The position numbers and the translations under genes are program-made. From Elusimicrobia bacterium GWF2_62_30 (GTDB taxonomy: Bacteria > Elusimicrobiota > Elusimicrobia > Elusimicrobiales > UBA9959), in contig MGUK01000001.1 in the NCBI GenBank assembly GCA_001799995.1, positions 1-51,912 on the forward strand: a DNA stretch of 51,912 nt, in the 5' to 3' direction. Numbering within the stretch: the stretch's first letter is position 1; each line of letters begins with the position of its first letter. Below are positions 41,497-48,711 of the stretch, one piece after another. The notes below the pieces were generated by a model. The model was not told the origin of the DNA, made no database searches, and saw nothing but the letters and a program-made list of their open reading frames with translations.

Positions 41497-44013
41497 TTAT
41501 TTTACCACAATGCTTACCAGCCGGCCCGGTACCACTATCACCTTCACGATGGTCTTGCCGGCGAGGTGCGCGGCCGCCTTTTCCAGGGCCAGCGTTTTTA
41601 TCTCGTCCTGCGAAGTGGTTTCCTTCACGCAGAGCCGTTCCTTCACCTTGCCGTTGACCTGCACCGGGATCTCGATGTCGCGGGACGCGATAACGGACTT
41701 GTCGGCCTCGGGCCAGGGGCGCTTCATCAGCGTGCCCCTGCCGCCGGCCAGCTCCCACATCTCGTCGGCGATGTGCGGCGCGAACGGGTGCAGCAGCGTG
41801 ATAAAGGTCTCGTAATCCTCGCGCGAGGTCGCCTCCTGCTCGGTCAGCCGGTTGAGGTAGACCATGAGCGCGGAGATGCCGGTGTTGAACTTGAGGGCTT
41901 CGATATCCGCGCCGACCTTCCCTATGGTCTGGTGGCGCAGGATCAGGTCCGGGCCGGAGGCTTTCGCGTCCGTCAGCGAGCCGCCGCGCTCCAGGCCCCA
42001 GGCGTAGGCGCGTTTGAGGAAGCGGTACACGCCCTCTATGCCGCGCAGGTTCCAGGGCTTGGTGTCCTCCAGCGGACCCAAGAACATTTCGTAAAGACGG
42101 AAAGCGTCCGTACCATAACGTTCCTGTATTTCGTCCGGGTTGATCACGTTCTTTTTGGACTTGGACATCTTCTCCACTATGGGCTTGAGTTCTTCGCCCT
42201 CCGGAGTTTTAGCCGTTCCGTCTTCAGCGATGTCCAGCTCCTTGTAGGGGCGGTAAACGCCCTTACCGTCCCGGTAGGCGTAAGCGAGTATCATGCCGGG
42301 GTGGACCAGTTTCTTAAAGGGCTCTTTGGTGGAGACATAGCCCAGGTCGAAGAGCACCTTGTGCCAGAAGCGGGCGTAGAGCAGGTGCAGCACGGCGTGC
42401 TCCGAGCCTCCGATGTAGAGGTCCACCGGCATCCAGGCCTTCTCCAGCTCCTTGTCCACGAAAGCGGAAGGGTTTTTGGGGTCGATATAGCGCAGGTAGT
42501 ACCAGCAGGAGCCGCCCCACTGCGGCATGGTGTTGGTCTCGCGCTTGCCGGGGCCGCCGCAGGCCGGGCAACCCGTGTTCACCCAGCTGTCGATGGCGGC
42601 CAGGGGGGATTCCCCGGTGCCGGTGGGCTGGTACTTCTCCACTTCGGGCAGCAGCACGGGAAGATCTTTTTCCGGCACCGGTACTATGCCGCACTTGGGG
42701 CAGTGCACCAGCGGTATCGGTTCGCCCCAGTAGCGCTGGCGGGCAAAGAGCCAATCGCGCAGTTTAAAGTTGACCTTGGCGCGGCCTATGCCTTTTTCTC
42801 CCAGCCAGGCCGTGATCTTCTTCTTGGCCTCCGGCGTGGGCAAGCCGTCAATGATCCCTGAATTTATGGAGGTACCGTCGCCGCAGAAGGCGCCTTCGCC
42901 TTTCCAGTCCGCCGGGGCTTTAAGCACCTCTATGATCTTCAGGCCGAACTTAATGGCGAATTCGTGGTCCCTGTCGTCGTGGGCGGGCACGGCCATGATG
43001 GCGCCGGTGCCGTACGTGGTCAGCACGTAGTCGGCGGTCCAGATGGGGAGCTTCTCGCCGTTGACCGGGTTAACGGCATAGGCGCCGGTGAACACGCCGG
43101 TCTTGTCTTTGGCCAGCTCCGTGCGCTCCAGGTCGCTCTTGTTGCCGGCGGCGGCCACATAGACCTCCACGGCCGCTTTCTGTTCCGGCGTGGTCAGCTT
43201 GGCCACCAGCGGGTGTTCGGGGGCCAGCACCATGTAGGTGGCGCCGTAAAGGGTGTCGGGGCGGGTGGTGAAGACGGTCAGTTTCTCTCCGCCTGGCAGC
43301 GCGAAATCCACTTCGGCGCCCTCGGAGCGGCCTATCCAGTTCTCCTGCATAAGGCGCGTGGAGTTCGGCCAGTCGGTGCCGGCCAGGTCGGCCAGCAGCC
43401 GGTCGCCGTAGGCGGTGATCTTGAGCATCCACTGGCGGAGGTTCTTTTTTTCTATCGGGGTCTCGCAGCGGTCGCACTTGCCCTGGAAGACTTCCTCGTT
43501 GGCCAGGCCGGTCTTGCACTTCGGACACCAGTTGATCGGGCTGGTGGACTCGTAGGCCAGGCCTTTTTTGAACAGCTGCAGGAAGATCCACTGCGTCCAC
43601 TTGTAATAGGCGGGGTCGGTGGTGTCTATCTCCCTCTCCCAGTCATAGCTGAATCCCAGGGATTCCAGCTGGCGTTTGTAATTGGCGCAGTTCTTCGCGG
43701 TGGTGACGCGCGGGTGCACGCCGGTGGAGATGGCGTAGTTCTCGGCGGGCAGGCCGAAGGCGTCCCAGCCCATGGGGTGCAGCACCTCGAAGCCTTTCAT
43801 GCGCTTGTACCGGCAGACGATGTCTGACGCGGTGTAGCCTTCGGGGTGGCCCACATGCAGGCCTTCGCCCGACGGGTAGGGGAACATGTCGAGGCAGTAG
43901 AATTTGGGTTTGCCGGGGAGGCGTTCGGTCCTGAACGCGCCGCTGGCGCGCCAGGCGGCCTGCTGTTTGGCGTCGATCTGCTGGAAAGTAAGTGCTTCAG
44001 CGGCTGGTTTCAC
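41497..44013 (-). CDS. leuS: Leucyl-tRNA synthetase
   Basis: 838 residues. Class I motif MFPYPSGEGLHVGHPEGY with HVGH at 53-56; KMSKS appears as VEKMSKSKKN. The editing domain is present (TLYGATYMVLAPEHPLV, TYGTGAIMAVPAHDDRDHEF). Two Cys pairs in the zinc-binding insertions (INWCPKCKTGLANEE, GKCDRCETP) and VHCPKCGIVPVP match the family. The enzyme charges tRNA-Leu. The upstream -10 (TAAAAT on the minus strand at 44071-44066) is of the extended type. Likely head of leuS-lptE-holA. Confidence 0.97.
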   Translation of the reverse strand: MKPAAEALTFQQIDAKQQAAWRASGAFRTERLPGKPKFYCLDMFPYPSGEGLHVGHPEGYTASDIVCRYKRMKGFEVLHPMGWDAFGLPAENYAISTGVHPRVTTAKNCANYKRQLESLGFSYDWEREIDTTDPAYYKWTQWIFLQLFKKGLAYESTSPINWCPKCKTGLANEEVFQGKCDRCETPIEKKNLRQWMLKITAYGDRLLADLAGTDWPNSTRLMQENWIGRSEGAEVDFALPGGEKLTVFTTRPDTLYGATYMVLAPEHPLVAKLTTPEQKAAVEVYVAAAGNKSDLERTELAKDKTGVFTGAYAVNPVNGEKLPIWTADYVLTTYGTGAIMAVPAHDDRDHEFAIKFGLKIIEVLKAPADWKGEGAFCGDGTSINSGIIDGLPTPEAKKKITAWLGEKGIGRAKVNFKLRDWLFARQRYWGEPIPLVHCPKCGIVPVPEKDLPVLLPEVEKYQPTGTGESPLAAIDSWVNTGCPACGGPGKRETNTMPQWGGSCWYYLRYIDPKNPSAFVDKELEKAWMPVDLYIGGSEHAVLHLLYARFWHKVLFDLGYVSTKEPFKKLVHPGMILAYAYRDGKGVYRPYKELDIAEDGTAKTPEGEELKPIVEKMSKSKKNVINPDEIQERYGTDAFRLYEMFLGPLEDTKPWNLRGIEGVYRFLKRAYAWGLERGGSLTDAKASGPDLILRHQTIGKVGADIEALKFNTGISALMVYLNRLTEQEATSREDYETFITLLHPFAPHIADEMWELAGGRGTLMKRPWPEADKSVIASRDIEIPVQVNGKVKERLCVKETTSQDEIKTLALEKAAAHLAGKTIVKVIVVPGRLVSIVVK

Positions 44014-44065
44014 TTCGTGGCCTCCATGTTCCCGGCGGCGCGGCGCGCCCCGGCTTCAAACCACT

Positions 44066-44071
44066 ATTTTA
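44066..44071 (-). promoter_or_regulatory. -10 element (TGC-TAAAAT) before leuS
   Basis: On the minus strand TGC precedes TAAAAT, an extended -10, placing transcription start about 46 bases before the leuS ATG. No T-box or leader peptide is evident in that short leader. The rest of the gap to ybeY (44072-44204) holds nothing I recognise. Confidence 0.4.
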
Positions 44072-44204
44072 GCAAAAATGCGGCCCGCGCCTACGATATC
44101 CATATAGATGCCGATAGCCGGGGTTGCCGCGGGAAGCCGCCGGTTCCTGAGGTTTTTTGTGAAATCCAGGATAGGAATCCCGGCGCGGCCATCCGAGGGA
44201 AGGC

Positions 44205-44633
44205 TCAGAGGCGCAGCTTTTTGAGCAGGCGCGCCGTCCTGGCGTTCATCCTGGCGCGCAGGGCGGGGGTGGAATCGTCCATGCCGGCCAGGTGCAGCGC
44301 GCCGTGCACCGTCAGCACCAGCAGTTCGGTCATCAGCGAATGGCCCATGGCCCTGCCCTGGCGCCGCGCCTGCGGCAGGCAGATGTAGATCTCGCCCAGC
44401 GCCGCTCCCGGCACCGGGGCGGGGGGAAGGTTGAAGGCGATAACGTCGGTGACGCGGTCCTTCTTCAGGTACTGCCGGTTCAGTTTTTTGATGGCGGCGT
44501 CGCCGGTGTAGATCAGGTTGACCGTGCCCCGCGCGAAAGCCCGGCCCAGAGCGGCGGCGGCGGCCCTTTTGAAAAGGCCGCCGCTTTTCGCCGCTGAGGG
44601 CGCTTTCGCCTGGAAGAAGACCGTTACTGCCAC
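44205..44633 (-). CDS. ybeY: YbeY endoribonuclease with altered third metal ligand
   Basis: 142 residues with a GTG start overlapping glgC by ten bases. The YbeY pattern is present: VNLIYTGDAAIKKLNRQYLKKDRVTDVIAFNL, split by a turn, and the metal motif VHGALHLAGMDD with His110 and His114. In the family the motif ends in Gly-Tyr-Asp-His; here the third ligand position is Asp120. YbeY matures 16S rRNA and takes part in ribosome quality control. Asp could still bind zinc, so activity cannot be excluded. The gene lies downstream of glgC in the same direction. Confidence 0.88.
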   Translation of the reverse strand: MAVTVFFQAKAPSAAKSGGLFKRAAAAALGRAFARGTVNLIYTGDAAIKKLNRQYLKKDRVTDVIAFNLPPAPVPGAALGEIYICLPQARRQGRAMGHSLMTELLVLTVHGALHLAGMDDSTPALRARMNARTARLLKKLRL

Positions 44634-45832
44634 TTGGAGATGCCGCGCGGGATCACTACGATGCCGTCGGGGTCTATGTAATAATGCTGGGCGTCCTGGT
44701 CGGCGTTGTAGCCGATGGTGGTCTTGGCCTCTATGGTGTTATAGCGGTCCATGATCACTTTCTTCAGGCGGCAGCCGGCCTTGATCTCGCAGGCGTCCAT
44801 GATGATGCAGTCCTCGAGCTGGCACTTCTCGTGCACGATCACGTCGTGGGCGAGGATGCAGCGCTTCAGCGACGACTGGGTTATCATGCAGCCGTCGGAC
44901 AGCATGCAGTCCTGCAGGTTGGACTCTATCACCTTGGAGGGCCCGGCGGTGTGCTTGGAATCCTGGATGGGCCAGAGCTTGTTGTTGAGATCCATCTTGG
45001 GCTTGCCGCCCAGCAGGTCCATGTTGGCCTGCCAGAAGGCCTCCAGCGTCCCCACGTCTCGCCAGTAATTCTTTTCCTCGTAGGGTTTGCTGCCGGGCAG
45101 TACCTGCTCGGCGTAGTTGTAGCCGAACACGCGGTAGCGCTTGAGGATGTTGGGCAGGATGGTCTTGCCGAAGTCCAGCGCGGCGGCTTCCCCGGATTCC
45201 TCGTGGAGCACTTTTACCAGGGCGTCGTAGCTGAAGATGTAGTTGCCCATCGAGGCCAGCACGGCGTTGGGGTTGCCCGGCATCGGCTTGGGATTCTTCG
45301 GCTTCTCCTCGAAGGCGGTGATGCGGTTCTTCGCGTCCACCACTATCGTGCCGAAGCGCGAGGCCTGCTTGATGGGCACGGTCAGCGCCGAGACGGTCAC
45401 GTCGGCCTTGTTGGCCACATGGAAATCTATCATCTGCCGGATGTCCATGCGGTAGATGTGGTCGGCGCCGAAGATGGCCACGAGGTCCGGCTTGTAATCG
45501 TTGATCAGGTTCAGGTTCTGCTTCACCGCGTCGGCGGTGCCGCGGTACCACATCTCGCCCAGGCGCATCTGCGGGGGCACCACGGTGATGAAGTGCTCCT
45601 TGGTGATGCCGCCCAGGTTCCACGTCGAGCGCAGGTATTCTATCAGCGACTGCGACATGTACTGCACCAGCACGTAGTTGGAGTAGATGCCGGAGTTGAT
45701 GAAGTTGGAGAGCACGAAGTCGATGATGCGGTATTTGCCCCCGAACGGCACGGCCGGCTTGGACCGTTCCTTCGTCAGCGGGTACAGGCGTTCGCCCTTG
45801 CCCCCGGCCATTATTATGCCTATAGTTTTCAT
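44624..45832 (-). CDS. glgC: Glucose-1-phosphate adenylyltransferase
   Basis: 402 residues. The N-terminal nucleotidyltransferase domain has IMAGGKGERLYPLTKERSKP and continues through GTADAVKQN and FGADHIYRMD; FEEKPK and YWRDVGT are typical of GlgC. The C-terminal left-handed beta-helix (CILAHDVIVHEKCQLEDCIIM, split by loops) follows. It makes ADP-glucose, the committed step of bacterial glycogen synthesis. No glgA or glgB is in this window. AGGGG lies about eight bases before the ATG. A 12-base palindrome of LacI-operator type lies 27-38 bases upstream. Confidence 0.95.
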   Translation of the reverse strand: MKTIGIIMAGGKGERLYPLTKERSKPAVPFGGKYRIIDFVLSNFINSGIYSNYVLVQYMSQSLIEYLRSTWNLGGITKEHFITVVPPQMRLGEMWYRGTADAVKQNLNLINDYKPDLVAIFGADHIYRMDIRQMIDFHVANKADVTVSALTVPIKQASRFGTIVVDAKNRITAFEEKPKNPKPMPGNPNAVLASMGNYIFSYDALVKVLHEESGEAAALDFGKTILPNILKRYRVFGYNYAEQVLPGSKPYEEKNYWRDVGTLEAFWQANMDLLGGKPKMDLNNKLWPIQDSKHTAGPSKVIESNLQDCMLSDGCMITQSSLKRCILAHDVIVHEKCQLEDCIIMDACEIKAGCRLKKVIMDRYNTIEAKTTIGYNADQDAQHYYIDPDGIVVIPRGISKWQ

Positions 45833-45858
45833 GATAACCCCTTTATGTTCCGGCTGAA

Positions 45859-45870
45859 GTAAGCGCTTAC
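45859..45870. promoter_or_regulatory. Palindrome GTAAGCGCTTAC, possible LacI/GalR-family operator for glgC
   Basis: A perfect 12-base palindrome with a central CG, matching the core of LacI/GalR-family operators and the CcpA cre (TGNAANCGNTNNCA). It overlaps the stop codon of the upstream HemQ-like gene and lies 27-38 bases before the glgC ATG. No LacI-type regulator is in the window, so the assignment is suggestive only. Confidence 0.35.
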
Positions 45871-46562
45871 GCTATCGCGTCCATTATCTCGCCCAGTTTG
45901 TCGCGGCCCAGGCAGAGGAAGACGGGCTTGTCGTCCACGGTATAGTTCTTTATGCGCTGCAGGCGCAGCTCGTGCGTGGCGGCGGTCAGGTCTTCCAGGG
46001 ACTTCGCCTCGCGGACCACTATCATGTCCGGCTCGTCGAGGCCGTAGGACATGAAGAAAGATTCCTGGATATCGCTGTAGCGCCTGACCACCTGCTTGCG
46101 TTCGGTCAGCAGCTTTTCGCGTTCCTCTTCCGAAAGCTCGTACCAGGTATGGGACTTTACCACCGGGTGCAGCAGCATATAATGGTGGCGCCCGAAGGCG
46201 CCCTTGGGCAGGAAGCCGAAATCCAGGTCCTGTTTGGGGATCGACGGGTCCGGCCCCGGGTGCATGCCCAGGTAGCAGAAGGAAGGGGTGAAATACCTGC
46301 CGGCCCCGGTGGAGAAGGTGCGCGCGCAGATGTCCTGCAGGTAGGCGAGGTCGTCGGACATGCGCCAGAAGAGCACGTCGGCGTCCGAGCGCAGGCCGGC
46401 CACCATGTACGCGCGCAGGAACAGCTTTTCCTGCGAGGCGTAGATCATGTTCTCGAACTCCTGCTTGGCGGCGATCTTTTCGTTGGAGACCAGGCGGCGG
46501 AATTCCGGCTGCAGCTTCAGGAGCATGAAGCTTGAGTAGATGTTAGCGGGTTTTTCTGTCAT
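45867..46562 (-). CDS. Chlorite dismutase/HemQ-like protein with no clear heme-ligand His
   Basis: 231 residues. The family pattern is present: YSSFMLLKLQPEFRRL, VAGLRSDADVLFWRMSDDL, HTWYELSEEEREKLLTERKQ, SYGLDEPDMIVVREAKSLED and KNYTVDDKPVFLCLG. In HemQ and chlorite dismutases the proximal heme His follows the WYxLxxxER segment (ExHG context); here that place reads LLTERKQVV, and no His is evident nearby. It may therefore not bind heme as usual. HemQ normally decarboxylates coproheme. Its 5' end overlaps the adaptor gene by 20 bases. Name withheld for that reason. Confidence 0.75.
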   Translation of the reverse strand: MTEKPANIYSSFMLLKLQPEFRRLVSNEKIAAKQEFENMIYASQEKLFLRAYMVAGLRSDADVLFWRMSDDLAYLQDICARTFSTGAGRYFTPSFCYLGMHPGPDPSIPKQDLDFGFLPKGAFGRHHYMLLHPVVKSHTWYELSEEEREKLLTERKQVVRRYSDIQESFFMSYGLDEPDMIVVREAKSLEDLTAATHELRLQRIKNYTVDDKPVFLCLGRDKLGEIMDAIA

Positions 46563-47493
46563 TTATATCTTCCGGTTCCTTCTGCGAGTATTTAACCCCG
46601 AGGTAATGCGTCCCGGGCTTGATTATTTCCGTCTTTTCTTCGGTGCAGAGCCCGGTCTCCACTTCCATCAGCAGGTATTTCCGGCCGCCGAACTCCACCA
46701 GCTGGCGGCGCGGGACCAGCCGGGTGCCGGTATTCTTTCCCACGTACAGTTCGCCCTCGAACTGCTGCCCGATCTTGATGCCGTTGCGCAGGTCGAGCAC
46801 TTCCAGCCACAGGCGGTTGAAGAACCTGCTGCCTTTGAGCGGGAGGAAATTAGTGAGTTTCGCCTTGAACTTCATCTCGGGGTTGCGGATGTTGGCTATC
46901 TCGGCCGACATGTCCGGCCCGAGCTTGGTGTAGAGCTTGGCGGTGTTGCGGCCCACTATGATGACTTTTTTCGCCACCGTGAACAGGCGGTCGCCCTTGT
47001 ACACGCGGGATTTAGGTTCGACGTAGACGTTGGTGACCACGCCCTCGAAGTCGGATTTGATGTCGTAGAACTTGTAGACGTCCTGCCAGCGCCGCGCCGT
47101 CTGGTTCTTGCCTTCTTCCGGAGTGGAGTCGAGCAGGGCGGCCATTTCCGTGGAGACCATGCGCGCCAGCACTTCCTGCGCGGCGATGTAGGTGAAGATG
47201 TCGGCGCGCACCTCTTCTATGCGCCCGTCGAAAGGAGAAAAAACGTCGAAGGTCTCCTGGGCCGTGGTTATGCCGGTCACCGGGGTGCGGACGTCGATAT
47301 CCCCTATCTCGACCTCGAGGTCGGTGGGGGTGAGCACCGGCAGCTCGGGGCCCGCGGCGGCGGCAGTGGCAGCTTCTGCGCGGGGCTGCGCGGGCCTGAT
47401 GGCGCCCTGCTTCTTGCCCGGCGCGGCCTGGCCGTAAGCCAGGGGGGCCAGCAGGCAGAAGAGCGCGGCGGCGTTAACCAGCTTTCTTTTCAT
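46543..47493 (-). CDS. Exported efflux-adaptor-like protein (barrel-sandwich type)
   Basis: 316 residues with a signal peptide (MKRKLVNAAALFCLLAPLAYGQ) and an Ala/Pro linker. A barrel-sandwich half (FDVFSPFDGRIEEVRADIFT) and its partner (IKSDFEGVVTNVYVEPKSRV) flank a short helical segment; a beta-barrel-like part and a membrane-proximal part follow (LVEFGGRKYLLMEVETG). The pattern resembles HlyD/RND adaptors, but no transporter or TolC partner lies beside it. It overlaps thyX by 20 bases and the HemQ-like gene by 20 bases, so the three are co-transcribed. Partner and role are unknown. Confidence 0.65.
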   Translation of the reverse strand: MKRKLVNAAALFCLLAPLAYGQAAPGKKQGAIRPAQPRAEAATAAAAGPELPVLTPTDLEVEIGDIDVRTPVTGITTAQETFDVFSPFDGRIEEVRADIFTYIAAQEVLARMVSTEMAALLDSTPEEGKNQTARRWQDVYKFYDIKSDFEGVVTNVYVEPKSRVYKGDRLFTVAKKVIIVGRNTAKLYTKLGPDMSAEIANIRNPEMKFKAKLTNFLPLKGSRFFNRLWLEVLDLRNGIKIGQQFEGELYVGKNTGTRLVPRRQLVEFGGRKYLLMEVETGLCTEEKTEIIKPGTHYLGVKYSQKEPEDINDRKTR

Positions 47494-48172
47494 TGAGTTT
47501 CTCGAAAGCCTCCCAGGTCCAGGGCATTTTAGCGCTGAAGATGTCTTTTATGGCGGCGGCGTACTGGCGGATCTCGTACTGCGCGTGCTCGTGCAGCCGG
47601 AGCGTCAGGAAATTGAGCAGGCTGCGCGCGTTCACGCTCCAGTGGAACTGCGTGAACTGGGCCACCGGCAGCACCATGCGCGCCATTTCCCTGGCCACGC
47701 CGGCCTTGAGCAGCTGCGAGTAGGAGTCGAAGGAGGCTTTTATCGAAGCGTCGTAGATCTTCAGGAGCTTTTCGTTGTCCAGGCCGGCGGCGGCCAGCGA
47801 GCCCTGCTTGTTGTTCTTATCCTGTACGCGGAAAGCTGCCGGCGTGTAGAATTCGTCCTTCACCTCGGTGTAGCGGGCGCTGACCTCGTTGTAGGAGGCT
47901 ATGCGGTGGCGCATCCACTGCCTGGCCACGAATATGGGGCATTTGATGTGGAACTGGAAAACGGTGTGTTCGAAAGGGCTCAGGTGGCCGTTGGCCAGCA
48001 GGTACTCGATGAGCTTGCGGTCCCGCTCCGCGCCCTTGGAGACGCCGCCGAACGAAACGCGCGCGGAATCTACCGCGCGCTGGTCGCCGCCCATGAAATC
48101 CACCAGCTTCACGAAGCCCTTGTCCAGCAAGGGATACAGGTCTTTCTCGGACTTGTTCTTTGTGTCCTGCAT
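47474..48172 (-). CDS. thyX: Flavin-dependent thymidylate synthase
   Basis: 232 residues. The ThyX signature RHRxxSxNExSxRY is present as RHRIASYNEVSARY (88-101), with FEHTVFQFHIKCPIFVARQW before it and SLLNFLTLRLHEHAQYEIRQ after. ThyX makes dTMP from dUMP with FAD, NADPH and methylene-tetrahydrofolate. The gene is divergent from mazG, whose product removes non-canonical NTPs; both concern nucleotide pools. A TATAAT lies on this strand within the AT-rich divergent region (48211-48235). Confidence 0.95.
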   Translation of the reverse strand: MQDTKNKSEKDLYPLLDKGFVKLVDFMGGDQRAVDSARVSFGGVSKGAERDRKLIEYLLANGHLSPFEHTVFQFHIKCPIFVARQWMRHRIASYNEVSARYTEVKDEFYTPAAFRVQDKNNKQGSLAAAGLDNEKLLKIYDASIKASFDSYSQLLKAGVAREMARMVLPVAQFTQFHWSVNARSLLNFLTLRLHEHAQYEIRQYAAAIKDIFSAKMPWTWEAFEKLNEKKAG

Positions 48173-48202
48173 TCGTCCTCCGCGGCCGCGCGGGCCGCTT
48201 TT

Positions 48203-48231
48203 TTGGGAAATTAGAATTAAAATTATATACT
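48203..48231 (+). promoter_or_regulatory. Promoter of mazG (TTGGGA-17-TATACT)
   Basis: TTGGGA at 48203-48208, a 17-base spacer and TATACT at 48226-48231 give start near 48238, about 33 bases before the mazG ATG. The same AT-rich stretch carries a TATAAT on the minus strand for thyX, so the two promoters overlap. Confidence 0.6.
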
Positions 48232-48270
48232 TTTCAAAGTCTTAATGAAAGAGCGACCTTTGCCAGGACC

Positions 48271-48711
48271 ATGAAAAAATATAAACTCAGCGCGAAAGGC
48301 CGCAAACTGGCCGCCAGCTCAAGCCTGCGGTCCCTGGCCAGGATCATGGACACGCTGCTGGCCCCCGGCGGCTGTCCCTGGGACCGCAAACAGACCCATT
48401 CCACCCTGATCAAATACCTGCGCGAGGAGTCCGCGGAAGTAGCCCAGGCCGTGCGCCGCCGCGACTGGAAAAATCTCCAGGAGGAGCTGGGCGACGTGCT
48501 GCTGCAGGTGGTGTTCCACAGCGCGCTGGCGCGCCGCGACGGGCATTTCACGCTGGGCGACGTCATCAAGACCGTAAATTCCAAGATGGTGCGCCGGCAT
48601 CCGCACGTTTTCGGCGGCAGCAAGCTCGACACCCCGGCGCAGGTGCTGCGCCAGTGGAAGCTGATAAAGAAAGCGGAAAAGAAAGGCCGCCGCGGGGGGA
48701 AGAAGTCCTGA
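48271..48711 (+). CDS. mazG: MazG-type nucleotide pyrophosphohydrolase, single domain
   Basis: 146 residues from the ATG at 48271 (AGGA before it); upstream in-frame codons lie before the promoter. The MazG motif is clear: LLAPGGCPWDRKQTHSTLIKYLREESAEV split by a short turn, then NLQEELGDVLLQVVFHS with the ExxE/ExxD metal ligands. E. coli MazG has two such domains (about 260 residues); this one has one. It hydrolyses NTPs to NMPs and PPi. Its TGA overlaps the GH3 reading frame. Confidence 0.93.
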   Translation: MKKYKLSAKGRKLAASSSLRSLARIMDTLLAPGGCPWDRKQTHSTLIKYLREESAEVAQAVRRRDWKNLQEELGDVLLQVVFHSALARRDGHFTLGDVIKTVNSKMVRRHPHVFGGSKLDTPAQVLRQWKLIKKAEKKGRRGGKKS

